The translations under genes and the position numbers were made by a program. This document shows, one piece after another, positions 34,832 through 43,497 of a stretch of 50,960 nucleotides of DNA. Within the stretch, counting starts at the first letter, position 1; each line of letters starts with the position of its first letter. A model generated the notes under the pieces. That model was not told the origin of the DNA, searched no databases, and saw only the letters and a program-made list of their open reading frames with translations. Location: the NCBI GenBank assembly GCA_017447745.1, contig JAFSMW010000196.1, positions 1 through 50,960 on the forward strand, written 5' to 3'. This stretch comes from Thermoguttaceae bacterium (GTDB taxonomy: Bacteria; Planctomycetota; Planctomycetia; Pirellulales; Thermoguttaceae).

Positions 34832-34859
34832 ACGCCGAAACATGACAACGTTTCGGCGT
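34832..34859. promoter_or_regulatory. Hairpin between HPr and enzyme I genes
   Basis: ACGCCGAAAC (34832-34841) is perfectly inverted at 34850-34859 around an 8-base loop, in the 220-base spacer between the HPr stop and the ptsI start. No long T-run follows in either direction. It may attenuate or stabilise the message so that HPr is made in excess over enzyme I. Confidence 0.5.
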
Positions 34860-34959
34860 TCTAACAAACAGTTTTATACGTTGCGTCCTTAACCAGGAGC
34901 GCTCGTTCAGGATTCGAAAACCAAACAGTCAACGCGTCAGGCAGACGAATGAACGTTGA

Positions 34960-35202
34960 TTAAAAAAGGGCGCAAATGGCATTAAGAGCTTCTGACGCCT
35001 GCTCACCCTGGGCGTCTATTTTAAGTGTAACGCCCGGCGTAGCGCCTAAAGTCAGCACCTGCAAAATGTCGCGGGCGCTGACGGTTTCCGAATCTTTGGT
35101 AATGGTTACCGTAGCGTTGTATTTTTTTGCGCATTCGCTGATCATCAGCGCTACGCGCATGTGCAATCCATCCGGATTGGCGACCGTTACGAGCCGATTC
35201 AT
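34960..35202 (-). CDS. ptsH: HPr-like phosphocarrier protein
   Basis: An 80-residue HPr. The phosphorylated His14 is in GLHMRV, where the common wording is GLHARPA; the arginine that follows is kept. The regulatory Ser46 of Firmicute HPr aligns with Asp45 in SARDILQV, so HPr kinase control by Ser phosphorylation is not expected. The carrier could be called NPr. It takes phosphate from enzyme I and hands it to the EIIA encoded just upstream. Start at 35202 is clear. Confidence 0.93.
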   Translation of the reverse strand: MNRLVTVANPDGLHMRVALMISECAKKYNATVTITKDSETVSARDILQVLTLGATPGVTLKIDAQGEQASEALNAICALF

Positions 35203-35263
35203 ATAGTATTTCTGGAAGTATTGTTAAAAATGCAAACTTTTAGTCTTATTCTGGTTGTGATTC

Positions 35264-35314
35264 TAGAAGCAGAGAAGAACAGGACTTATGAAAAACACCT
35301 GTTTCTCGCTTCTA
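35264..35314. promoter_or_regulatory. Interrupted hairpin between EIIA and HPr genes
   Basis: AGAAGC-GAGAA-ACAGG (35265-35283, with small bulges) pairs with CCTGT-TTCTC-GCTTCT (35298-35313). Loop about 14 bases. It lies just after the EIIA stop on the minus strand and could partly terminate or protect the upstream message. Confidence 0.45.
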
Positions 35315-35327
35315 ATACCGACCGACA

Positions 35328-35801
35328 TTAATCAAACTGATTATTGTCCGCTTCGGAAATCAACTGCAGAATGTCTTCGCTGTTACGAGCCTGCTTAAGG
35401 AATTTGCAGAACGTATCGTTACGAAGCTGACGCGCAATGAGTTCCAGCGCTCGCAAGTGATTTTGAGGATCGTTCGGCGGAGAAATAAGCAGGAACAGAA
35501 CATAGACGGGTTCGCCGTCAAGGCTGTCAAACTCGACCCCTTTGTTGCTCACTGCTACGGTGCCAACCAAACCTTGGACGCTTGGGTGCTTGGTATGAGG
35601 AACCGCAATGCCGCGACCAATGCCTGTACTTCCCAACTCTTCGCGTTTGAGAATTGCCCGAACGACGCTGTCAAAGTCATCTTCCGACAATTTGCCAGCC
35701 TTGACCAAAGAGCGAACCATTTCTCGGATCGCGTCATCTTTTTTCGTCGCTTGAAGATTCGGATTGATCGAATCAACTACGATAAATTCATCAAACCTCA
35801 T
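35328..35801 (-). CDS. ptsN: PTS EIIA(Ntr)-like protein
   Basis: A 157-residue EIIA of the fructose/nitrogen class. The phosphorylated histidine is His69 in GRGIAVPHTKHPSV. ELGSTGIG before it and LLISPPNDPQNHLRAL after it are hallmarks of PtsN. I place the start at 35801 (MRFDEFIV), behind AAGGAGTCC; the open frame extends upstream but those residues are not family-like and overlap a leader hairpin. It receives phosphate from HPr and, by analogy with proteobacteria, regulates rather than transports. It lies between hpf and HPr. Confidence 0.94.
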   Translation of the reverse strand: MRFDEFIVVDSINPNLQATKKDDAIREMVRSLVKAGKLSEDDFDSVVRAILKREELGSTGIGRGIAVPHTKHPSVQGLVGTVAVSNKGVEFDSLDGEPVYVLFLLISPPNDPQNHLRALELIARQLRNDTFCKFLKQARNSEDILQLISEADNNQFD

Positions 35802-35831
35802 TGGCGAGGACTCCTTGTAAAAAAAGTATAA

Positions 35832-35862
35832 ATGGCGGCGAGAAAAACGGTTTTTCTCACCG
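35832..35862. promoter_or_regulatory. Leader hairpin upstream of ptsN
   Basis: GCGGCGAGAAAAAC and GTTTTTCTCACCGC form a near-perfect stem with one mismatch (about 35834-35862) in the EIIA leader, about 30 bases before the start codon on the minus strand. It could act as an attenuator or a stability element. Confidence 0.4.
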
Positions 35863-35887
35863 CGATTGAATCTCCAATATTTTACTG

Positions 35888-35908
35888 ATTTGCTATAATA
35901 TAGCAAAT
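35888..35908. promoter_or_regulatory. 21-bp perfect palindrome, operator-like
   Basis: ATTTGCTATA-A-TATAGCAAAT is a perfect palindrome with 10-base arms and a one-base centre. It contains TATAAT on the plus strand and TATATT on the minus strand, about 90-100 bases upstream of ptsN. A homodimeric regulator site overlapping the -10 of the ptsN promoter is a good guess. Confidence 0.5.
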
Positions 35909-36091
35909 TCGCACGAAATTTAAATGGAGGAGGGGGCGGAAACTATAAAACTTCTCGCCATTTTCCTCGATTTTTTCGTTAGAATCAGAATTATAACTAA
36001 TTATTCTGATACAAATATCCGCTTATTGCTTCAAAAAGCAAGCGGGAAACTTGCAAATCCTTTGTATAATTTACAAGTTGAGCAAATGTTA

Positions 36092-36415
36092 TTATTCTTG
36101 GAATTGATCCGGACTCTTCTTGTATTCCTGAAGTTTCTTTTCTTTCGTTTTGCGAAGCTGCTGTTCCAGCTTGTCCAACGCCAAGTCCATGGCGGTGAGG
36201 AGTTCCGTATTCTCGATTGTCGCAAAAGCGTCTGCAACGTTTTTCTGTTTGACCGTAACGCTCAAGGTGGGCTTTTCCCGATTCGCCAAGTCGATCAGGA
36301 TTTCAATTCCTGTAACGAAGTCGAAATTACGACCAAGCTTCTCGACCTTCGATTCCAAATGAGTCTGGGTCTGTTCGCTGACGCTGCCATGTCGCGTGGA
36401 AATTGTTACGTTCAT
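36092..36415 (-). CDS. hpf: Ribosome hibernation-promoting factor, short form
   Basis: A 107-residue HPF/YfiA-like protein. It binds the 30S decoding centre in stationary phase and silences ribosomes. MNVTISTRHG at the start and the beta-alpha pattern through KQKNVADAFATIENTE, LLTAMDLALDKLEQQL are typical. The length matches the short form, without the dimerisation domain. I choose the ATG at 36415 behind GGAAGG; a GTG two codons earlier is less likely. Neighbourhood with ptsN and HPr recalls the rpoN-hpf-ptsN clusters of proteobacteria, but rpoN is not visible here. Confidence 0.93.
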   Translation of the reverse strand: MNVTISTRHGSVSEQTQTHLESKVEKLGRNFDFVTGIEILIDLANREKPTLSVTVKQKNVADAFATIENTELLTAMDLALDKLEQQLRKTKEKKLQEYKKSPDQFQE

Positions 36416-36780
36416 ATTCACCTTCCTTTTCTGCTAATCGCTATTTGCGGGACGATTGATTATTCAACGCAACGCGTGAAAATCAAAATCGTTCCGGCGA
36501 CTAAATGAAGTAAAAACGAATTGTAAATGTCAGGATAAGTAGCTTCAACTCCTCTTAAAAAACGCCATCATTGCGCTTTTTCTTTCTATAATTTAATAAT
36601 AATCAATTATTGAAAGAAAATCAAGCGTTTCGAGATAGTTTTTTGCTCATTTTTTAAAAATTTCTTTTAATGAATATTATTAGGTAAAATATACCGATTA
36701 TACGTAATACTCAAACCTTATCTATTGAAATATTAAAGGCTTATATTCTCTATACGCTCTTCGTTCAAAAATGTTTGAGT
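36416..36780. other. AT-rich gap between hpf and miaA
   Basis: A 365-base gap without a gene. It must contain the hpf promoter region and the end of the miaA transcript, but I cannot pick a clear box. A weak hairpin around 36590-36625 (TTTC-ATAATT / AATTAT-GAAA) is visible. Confidence 0.5.
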
Positions 36781-37692
36781 TTAGTCCGCATTTGATAAAA
36801 AACTCTGTGGATTGTCAATAATCCTGCACTCTGACAGACCTCTGAACCAAGTCATTTGTCGCTTCGCCAGCTGACGCGTATGAAGAATGATTTCTTCCCT
36901 AAGTTCTGAAATTGGAACGGTTTCGCCATTGGCTATCCATTGAATCGGCTCTCTGTATCCAACCGCTTGAGAGGCGGTTCGGGATAACGGCGAGTCGTTC
37001 TGGATAAGTCGGCGAACTTCGTCGATTAAACCAGCGGCGAGCATGGCGTCAACCCGTTTGGCGATGCGGGCGTCCAGTTCCGGTTTAGGGACTTCCAATG
37101 CGTAGACGCGGCAATCTTCTTGTGGAACGGGTCTGTCGTGCTCTTTTTGCCATTGAGAAATGGGCTTTCCAGTAAGCCGATAAACTTCAATGGCTCTTAT
37201 GACGCGCCGGGAATCGTTGACGTGAAGTTTCGCCGCCGCTACTGGGTCGATTTCCTCCAGCATGGCGTGAAGACGTTCCAGACCATCGGAATCGATAACG
37301 GCTTGCAGTTCCTGACGGATTGACCAGTCCGCGCCGGGACCGTCGAACAGACCTCGCAGCAGAGCTTTTAAATATAGCGGCGTCCCTCCAACAAACAGCG
37401 GGACTTTTCCCCTTGCGAGAATGTCTTGAACGCAGGATTCCGCCATCTCACAATACCGGGCAACGGAGAACTCTTCGCTTGGATTGGCAATGTCAATAAG
37501 ATGGTGTGGAACGGCAGCGCGCTGTTCTGGAGTTGGCTTGGCGGTTCCGATGTCCATGCGTCTGTAAATTGCGGCAGAGTCCATCGACAGTATCTCCGCG
37601 TTATGCTCTAACGCCCAGGAAATTGCCAAATCTGACTTGCCCGACGCTGTCGGACCTGTTAAAAACCAGCAGTTTTTCGCAAAATTATACAT
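36781..37692 (-). CDS. miaA: tRNA dimethylallyltransferase MiaA
   Basis: A 303-residue enzyme that adds a dimethylallyl group to A37 of tRNAs reading UNN codons. The P-loop GPTASGKS is at residues 13-20, followed by MDSAAIYRRMDIGTAKP, HHLID, VGGTPLYLKALLRG and RTASQAVGYRE, and a late TRQLAKRQMTWFR. I start at 37692 (MYNFAKN), because the upstream in-frame part overlaps the methyltransferase gene and is unlike the family. It follows the methyltransferase gene with a gap of 19 bases, so they may share a transcript. No hfq or mutL is adjacent. Confidence 0.95.
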   Translation of the reverse strand: MYNFAKNCWFLTGPTASGKSDLAISWALEHNAEILSMDSAAIYRRMDIGTAKPTPEQRAAVPHHLIDIANPSEEFSVARYCEMAESCVQDILARGKVPLFVGGTPLYLKALLRGLFDGPGADWSIRQELQAVIDSDGLERLHAMLEEIDPVAAAKLHVNDSRRVIRAIEVYRLTGKPISQWQKEHDRPVPQEDCRVYALEVPKPELDARIAKRVDAMLAAGLIDEVRRLIQNDSPLSRTASQAVGYREPIQWIANGETVPISELREEIILHTRQLAKRQMTWFRGLSECRIIDNPQSFLSNAD

Positions 37693-37711
37693 GACAATTA
37701 AAACGCGAATA

Positions 37712-40339
37712 TCAAAGACGACTCGGACGCGAGGAAGGAATGGGAACGATAATCGTACTTTCGTCTCCGGCAGGGGAAACGATTTTAACTGCAATTCGGT
37801 TTGAATTGCCAATGACGTCCGAAACAGAACTGGTCAGAGCGTCCCATTCCTTTTGATTGAGGCGCGCCGCGTCCGCTCTGCTGTTCCAGCGTCGATACGG
37901 ATTCAAACTGGCGTCTGGGTAACGAGCCTGACAAACGTTAAATTCTCGTCCGTTAAAATTCGTGTCGATAAACCACGCTCCAACGCTTTCCAACGGCTGA
38001 AGTTCCTCGGTTTGAGCAAGCGGATTATACATTCGGACGCCTTTCAACTTAAGCTGAAATTCCGTCTTGGAAATATGTTGGACGTCCAAAATCGGACAAC
38101 CATATAAAACAAAACAGGCGCTGGATTGATTGTTGTTCAATTCATTGGAAACGTGCATATCCGGACTGATTTTAACCGGATAGACAGGCAGGGGAAGCGA
38201 TTGAAGGAATTCCGTCTCAACCGGATCGAAGTTAAAAGCCAATGCAAATAGGGCGTCTTTATGAAATTTATGTGCTTCTGTCGCCGCCTGCGTCAGAACG
38301 TCAGACGCAACAGAGTCAAATTCGTCAGCAATCAAAAAGCCGACGGAGACTTTTGTTTGATTGACGGTAAATTCGCCCTCTGCAGACAGTTTTTTAGATT
38401 TAATGAAATTCAGTTTATTAAATGCAATGCGCTGCTTTTTCCCATACAGGACAATTCCGGAAAGAGCCAGATGAGTCAAAATATTCTTTTCAAACGCCTT
38501 TTGATTTTCAGACTTCTTTGAGGAGTCAGTGTTTTGAGCGTCTTCATTAGAATATAGACTTTCTATTGTAAACGGACTTGTACAACGGCTGCGTTCAGGA
38601 ACTTCAAAAGGATGGTCACAGAGCGTTTCCGATTCCGAATTATCCGCAATCGCCGCGTCAATTTCCTTCTGACGACTGGCAAATAAACGCCAATAGCTTT
38701 CAAGCGTTTGGATGAACTCCGGAATGTCTTGCAGTTTTTTAACGACCGCGTCTGACAGATGAGGAATTTCCCAATCTTTCCAGTTCTGATCAGCAAGAGC
38801 GTTTAATTCTGTAACAAGTTTCTGAAATACCGGCTGGTATTTATCCCAAATCGCGTCAATCTGCTCGTTTGTTCCAGTTGATTTAACAGTAACATGAGAA
38901 GCTTTTTTACAAATCAGTCCGTCAGCAGGATTTTGTGACGGATTTTCTGTCTGGAAATATGGATATTTTCCACCTAAAAGACGGTCTCTCGTTATAGAGA
39001 TCGCTAATCGGGACGTATCGATGGCAATCCAGCGCCGCCCCCAGCGTTCTGCCTCAAATGCCGTTACGCCAGAACCGCAGGCGGGGTCTAAAACCAGATC
39101 GCCCGGGTCTGTTGACATGAGCAGACACCGTTCAACGACAAGCGGATTAGTCTGAACGGAGTATCGTTTATCGTACGAAAAACCAGCGGCGCCCGTATCG
39201 TTCCAGGAAGAATTCAGCGGTATATAAGGAAAATCGTCCAAATAACGAACGTAGCGTAAATTCTTGCCAATTGCTTCAATTCGGTTCGCCTTTTTGAGTC
39301 GTTCCATACCGACAGGATACTGAGCCGTCCAGATTCGGCTTCCTGCTGGATGATACGTTTGCCCACGAAATTCAATCGGCTGCGAACGTTTTTGAACGCC
39401 TTGACTGTCCATTGCGCCAGGAAGATAAATTCTCGTCCCTTTGGGCAGCGGACGCTCGCCCGATCGCTCCTCTGGCGTCATAGGACGACGCGAGAAATCC
39501 GGCAGCTCTATAAATCTGTAATTTCCATGTTCGTCTCCCGTAAGCGGATCCTTGGGACGAAACAAGGGTCGATATTTTAATACGCGCTTGTCTTTCCCGT
39601 ACCAGAGAATATAGTCTCCAACGCGGCTGATTGCACGAGTGGGAAATCCGCTCGACGTTCGATAACTTATGGTTGTTACAAAATTGTCGGAACCAAAAAT
39701 CTCATCCAAAATGAGACGAACCCGATGAACGTTTTCTTCGCCCATCTGAACAAAAATCGAACCGGAGTCGGCAAGCAGTTCCCGTGCCAGCGTCAACCGA
39801 TCCCGAAGGAAATTCAGATATCCGGAAACACCGTTGCGCCAAGAGTCGCGGTACGCTTGAATCTCCGGGAAGGACTCGTCGTCCGAATGTATTTCAGCAG
39901 AGCGTTTGCGGCTGTTTGACAGTTTGACGCTTTTGTTGAAATTGATTCCGTATGGCGGATCAAAGTAAATCGCCTGAATTTTACCCGTCAGATTGTTACA
40001 CGCCATCAAAGACGCCATGACAAGCAGCGAATCTCCCAGAATCAAACGATTGTTCCAGTTGTCAGAATGAACGTATGAGGATATGTACGGATCATGACTG
40101 GACAATTCGTTTGAAGAATCAAAAAGCGTTCGCTGATCCTGTTCGCTCGCCTTTGAGGTGGTTTCAGAAAGAAGTTTTTGCGCCAGCAGTTCTGGACGCA
40201 CTCGTTCATGAACGTATAATATATTGACGTCAACTCTTAATTTAGCGTCCGATGCAGAGTCTTTATGATCCCAAAATAAAACCGGATTTCCTCCGGCAGG
40301 ACGCGGTAAGATAACGGAATCTTTTGAATTCATGTTCAT
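37712..40339 (-). CDS. Large DNA methyltransferase, beta class
   Basis: An 875-residue protein resembling type III Mod and related adenine methylases. DPPY (residues 127-130) precedes the AdoMet-binding DPACGSG (418-424), the order of the beta class; DPPY fits N6-adenine or N4-cytosine methylation. Residues about 260-350 between them may be the target-recognition part. The C-terminal 400 residues have no motif I know. No restriction subunit or helicase lies next to it: the neighbours are miaA and a small secreted protein. Its ATG overlaps the stop of that protein's gene (ATGA). It may be a solitary regulatory methylase or the remains of a restriction or defence system. Confidence 0.9.
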   Translation of the reverse strand: MNMNSKDSVILPRPAGGNPVLFWDHKDSASDAKLRVDVNILYVHERVRPELLAQKLLSETTSKASEQDQRTLFDSSNELSSHDPYISSYVHSDNWNNRLILGDSLLVMASLMACNNLTGKIQAIYFDPPYGINFNKSVKLSNSRKRSAEIHSDDESFPEIQAYRDSWRNGVSGYLNFLRDRLTLARELLADSGSIFVQMGEENVHRVRLILDEIFGSDNFVTTISYRTSSGFPTRAISRVGDYILWYGKDKRVLKYRPLFRPKDPLTGDEHGNYRFIELPDFSRRPMTPEERSGERPLPKGTRIYLPGAMDSQGVQKRSQPIEFRGQTYHPAGSRIWTAQYPVGMERLKKANRIEAIGKNLRYVRYLDDFPYIPLNSSWNDTGAAGFSYDKRYSVQTNPLVVERCLLMSTDPGDLVLDPACGSGVTAFEAERWGRRWIAIDTSRLAISITRDRLLGGKYPYFQTENPSQNPADGLICKKASHVTVKSTGTNEQIDAIWDKYQPVFQKLVTELNALADQNWKDWEIPHLSDAVVKKLQDIPEFIQTLESYWRLFASRQKEIDAAIADNSESETLCDHPFEVPERSRCTSPFTIESLYSNEDAQNTDSSKKSENQKAFEKNILTHLALSGIVLYGKKQRIAFNKLNFIKSKKLSAEGEFTVNQTKVSVGFLIADEFDSVASDVLTQAATEAHKFHKDALFALAFNFDPVETEFLQSLPLPVYPVKISPDMHVSNELNNNQSSACFVLYGCPILDVQHISKTEFQLKLKGVRMYNPLAQTEELQPLESVGAWFIDTNFNGREFNVCQARYPDASLNPYRRWNSRADAARLNQKEWDALTSSVSDVIGNSNRIAVKIVSPAGDESTIIVPIPSSRPSRL

Positions 40340-40899
40340 TCAAGAGAGTCCTTAACGTTCCCCAGCATAACGCCGCCGCTTTTGGTCCGACGTCCGGTTA
40401 AAACAAGAGGTTCGTCTTTTGCGCTAACCGATTTTGTACGCTTGCGAACTGTAACCTGATTGACAGCCTTGCGCTGCGGTTGAGGCTGCATATCTGCGTA
40501 ACGGAACGGAATGGTTTTGTTTCCATTGACAATGGCTGGACAGCCTGAGCCGTTGGAAATAGCCGCCGCGCCTTGGCTGAGCGCATCTTCGTCCATTGCT
40601 TCAAAATCGTGAATATAAGTGTGAACGCTAAACGAAGTTGCAGACGATTGATTCCCAATAGAACGGTTTTTAAACGGCAGCAGCGGCGCGCCGGATTCTG
40701 TTCTACCAGAAAACGATCGTTTGATGCCGCCCATATAAACCCCGCCGCGATCGGGTACGGATACTGTTGTATTAACAGTATTGTATCCGAATGTCGGCAG
40801 CTGAACCGCGCTAGCAGGGGCGTTTTGCGCCAACGCTGTTGAAGCCGTTGCAATTAACAACGTTAAAACAGAAACGATAGTCAGCGTTCGAACGTTCAT
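40336..40899 (-). CDS. Small secreted protein with secretin-like motif
   Basis: A 187-residue protein with a signal peptide (residues 1-24, cleaved after ALA). The segment VSVPDRGGVYMGGIKR closely resembles the VsVPDGGT-LLGG motif near the end of type II/III secretin domains, but no other secretin part is present. A Ser/Asn middle and a basic C-terminus follow. I have seen such short VSVPD proteins only as planctomycete hypotheticals. Translational coupling to the methyltransferase is odd for a secreted protein and probably incidental to a shared transcript. Confidence 0.7.
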   Translation of the reverse strand: MNVRTLTIVSVLTLLIATASTALAQNAPASAVQLPTFGYNTVNTTVSVPDRGGVYMGGIKRSFSGRTESGAPLLPFKNRSIGNQSSATSFSVHTYIHDFEAMDEDALSQGAAAISNGSGCPAIVNGNKTIPFRYADMQPQPQRKAVNQVTVRKRTKSVSAKDEPLVLTGRRTKSGGVMLGNVKDSLE

Positions 40900-41037
40900 C
40901 GTAGTTGCCGATTGGAAATCAAGGTTAATGAAACAGAAAATAAAAAGCTTTTTAACTGCAAAAACCGCGGGATTCGGTCAAAGCAAAATCCCGCGGTAAT
41001 GTTACAGATTACGAAAGTTCAATTTGTACAAAGTAAA

Positions 41038-43497
41038 TTAGTACATACTCTTCATGGTCTTGCGTTCGTTCTGTTCCCAGTACATACGCGGACCAACGAC
41101 GAAGTCTTGCATTTCGCCATATTTATCTTCGTCCCACTTGAACAGGGATCGACGCTGAATTTCACCGTTTTCGTCCTTGCGGAACATCATCAACCACGGT
41201 TCTTTTTCGCCGTCAGCCTGCTGAACAGCTGTAACAACGGCGTCGCGAGGAGCAAAGCTGAGCATGCCCTTCTTGTAAACGCGGTGAGAAGACGGAATGT
41301 CGAACGTGTACTGTTCCTGAGTTCCTTCCATAACGACAATGCTGTTGTCCTGAGTGGCAGCCCAGTTGTCGTTTGCGTTGCTGGCGGCAACAGCTCCGGA
41401 CTTCGGCAGAACTGGTTCCGTTTCAGTTGCGTTTCCAGTGTAACGATAAACGCCGGGGTTTTCGTCAGAGGAGAACAAAACAGACTTGTCGCGACCAGCG
41501 GCAATGGACATCTTGGGCTGTTCGTATTTGCTGCCCTTGAGTCGTTTGTACGTTGTCGGCTTAACGCCAGCAGTATTGGACAGCGTCAAGGTCTTGGCGA
41601 GGTCGTCAGCAAGAATCATGCTGTCGGTATTGTATCCGATAGCAACGTCAGACGGGTGAACGACGTCTTCGTTGTTTTCCATAACCAAGGACATCTTGCC
41701 GGAATCATTGATACGGTAAATCTTGCCTCCGTCGCGAGGAGCGGCGCAAACCAAGCCGTTGTCGCGGTGAATCGCCAAACCTGTAGCAGTGTACGGCAAT
41801 TTAACCTGACCAAGGATGCGACCGTGTTCATCTACTTGATAAACGATGCCTTCAGTCTTGTCATTTCCTGTAGAAATATACAGAACAAAATGATCTTCAT
41901 ATTCGGGTTTCTTGAAATCGAAAGCGCCTTCAGGGATGTTGCCGAAAGCTCCTCCGCCGCCTCCGCCGCCAGCGCCGTAACCGCCGCCGTAGCCGTAACC
42001 CTGATTGTATCCATAATACGGAACCTGAGGATTGTAGTAAGGCTTCTGAGGATTGAATACGTAAATTTCCGGACCTTCAATTACCGGGGGCTTCTTGAAG
42101 AAGTTCTTCGCCAGGTTCTTGACGCGCGGTCTGACTTGAGGAGCCAGATTTACCATGTTCGGACCATAAGCGCCCGGACCTCCAGGACCCATTCCAGGAG
42201 CAGTTCCCGGAGCTGGACCAGGGGCAGGAGCATTCGGTTCAGGACCCGTTGGCGGTTCCATTGGGTTGGGACCGGGTTCCGGACCACAACCACAATCTTC
42301 GCCAGGACCAGGACCGGGGCCTTCGCCAGGAGCGGGACCTTCGCCTTCATCGGGAAGAGGACCTTCGCCTTCGTCAGGAAGCGGACCTTCGCCTTCTCCA
42401 GGACCAGGACCGGGACCTTCGCCAGGAGCAGTTCCTTCGCAATCGTCGCAACCGCAATCGTCGCCGTCGCCATCGCCGGTTCCAGGACCTTTGCCTTCGC
42501 CGCAACCGCAGCCAGGAGCTTCTTCGCCGTAAGCGCCTTTACCAGCGCCCATAGCCAGTTTGTTGCCTTGTCCCATGTTCTTGGCATAGGAGTCCATTTC
42601 CCACGGGGATCCAGGACCATTGCCGCATTTGGCGCAGCCAGAACCGCCGCAGTACTTGCAGCCATCGCCAGCTCCAGATCCGGAGCCGTCGCCGCCCTTG
42701 CCAGCGCATTTAGCGCATGTGCAGCCATCGCCATGATTGCCGTCGCAATGACCGCAACCGCAGCCGCCGCCAGTTCCACCGTCAGCTACAGCGTCGCCAT
42801 GATCGTGTCCGCCGCTTCCGCCGTGAGCGTGTCCATGTCCATGACCATGTCCATGTCCGCCGCCAACGCCGCCGCCATGATGATAAACGTCGTCGTGATA
42901 GACGTCTCCGCCGTGATGAACGACATGATTGTGATCGTCTACGTAAACGTCGCGATGTCCGTCATAATAAGTGCGGACGCCGTCATGATGAACGTTAACA
43001 ACGCGTTCAACGTTGTCAATAACGTGACGTTCAGTGCGGGCGATCGGTTCTTCATAACGAAGCGGATAGCTCGGAACGTTGTTGACTACCGCCGGTTTGA
43101 TAACCGGAGCAACCGGCTTGACCGGTTCTACGTCTTGAACGACTGCATTGGGGAACAGTTCTTGACGATTTCCCATGCCTTCAAGATAAAGACCGACGAC
43201 TTTAGACCAATCCCCATCGAAAAACAGGGTGTTGGATTCTTCGTCCCAGGAGTCCAACGAACCTACAGGATTGCCTTTGACGTCGACAATTTTAAAATTG
43301 TGCCACGGGACGTTCTTTGCAGACGGAGCCAGCTTCAATTCTACTTGAAGGAAGGAGCCGTCAGCAGAAGTTTCTTCTGCTGCCCCGGGTTTGACGATGT
43401 TGTCAATCACCCAAGGAGCATCATCTGCCATTGCAACGCTTGTCAATGCAAGAGCTGCAAAAGCCAGCAAGACTTTGATCATGCTAACGCTTTTCAT
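41038..43497 (-). CDS. Secreted His/Cys/Gly/Pro-rich surface protein
   Basis: An 819-residue protein (821 if the ATG two codons upstream is used; AAAGGA is better spaced for this one). Coordinates below count from the earlier ATG. Signal peptide to about residue 26. A small beta domain follows to 120. Residues 171-237 hold over twenty histidines (HGHGHGHGHAHG). Residues 248-293 hold CGCGHC, CTCAKC and CKYCGGSGCAKC, the last like a DnaJ zinc motif. A Pro/Gly/Glu segment (355-450) has repeated GEGPLPDE units, then a Gly/Tyr stretch. Residues 535-821 look like a beta-propeller. Metal binding at the envelope is a reasonable inference. Function is unknown. Confidence 0.8.
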   Translation of the reverse strand: MKSVSMIKVLLAFAALALTSVAMADDAPWVIDNIVKPGAAEETSADGSFLQVELKLAPSAKNVPWHNFKIVDVKGNPVGSLDSWDEESNTLFFDGDWSKVVGLYLEGMGNRQELFPNAVVQDVEPVKPVAPVIKPAVVNNVPSYPLRYEEPIARTERHVIDNVERVVNVHHDGVRTYYDGHRDVYVDDHNHVVHHGGDVYHDDVYHHGGGVGGGHGHGHGHGHAHGGSGGHDHGDAVADGGTGGGCGCGHCDGNHGDGCTCAKCAGKGGDGSGSGAGDGCKYCGGSGCAKCGNGPGSPWEMDSYAKNMGQGNKLAMGAGKGAYGEEAPGCGCGEGKGPGTGDGDGDDCGCDDCEGTAPGEGPGPGPGEGEGPLPDEGEGPLPDEGEGPAPGEGPGPGPGEDCGCGPEPGPNPMEPPTGPEPNAPAPGPAPGTAPGMGPGGPGAYGPNMVNLAPQVRPRVKNLAKNFFKKPPVIEGPEIYVFNPQKPYYNPQVPYYGYNQGYGYGGGYGAGGGGGGGAFGNIPEGAFDFKKPEYEDHFVLYISTGNDKTEGIVYQVDEHGRILGQVKLPYTATGLAIHRDNGLVCAAPRDGGKIYRINDSGKMSLVMENNEDVVHPSDVAIGYNTDSMILADDLAKTLTLSNTAGVKPTTYKRLKGSKYEQPKMSIAAGRDKSVLFSSDENPGVYRYTGNATETEPVLPKSGAVAASNANDNWAATQDNSIVVMEGTQEQYTFDIPSSHRVYKKGMLSFAPRDAVVTAVQQADGEKEPWLMMFRKDENGEIQRRSLFKWDEDKYGEMQDFVVGPRMYWEQNERKTMKSMY

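Noticed and set aside
37693-37812. Longer MiaA start overlapping the methyltransferase gene
   Set aside because: The extra 40 residues are the other-frame reading of the methyltransferase end; the P-loop at residue 13 from the ATG at 37692 fits the family.
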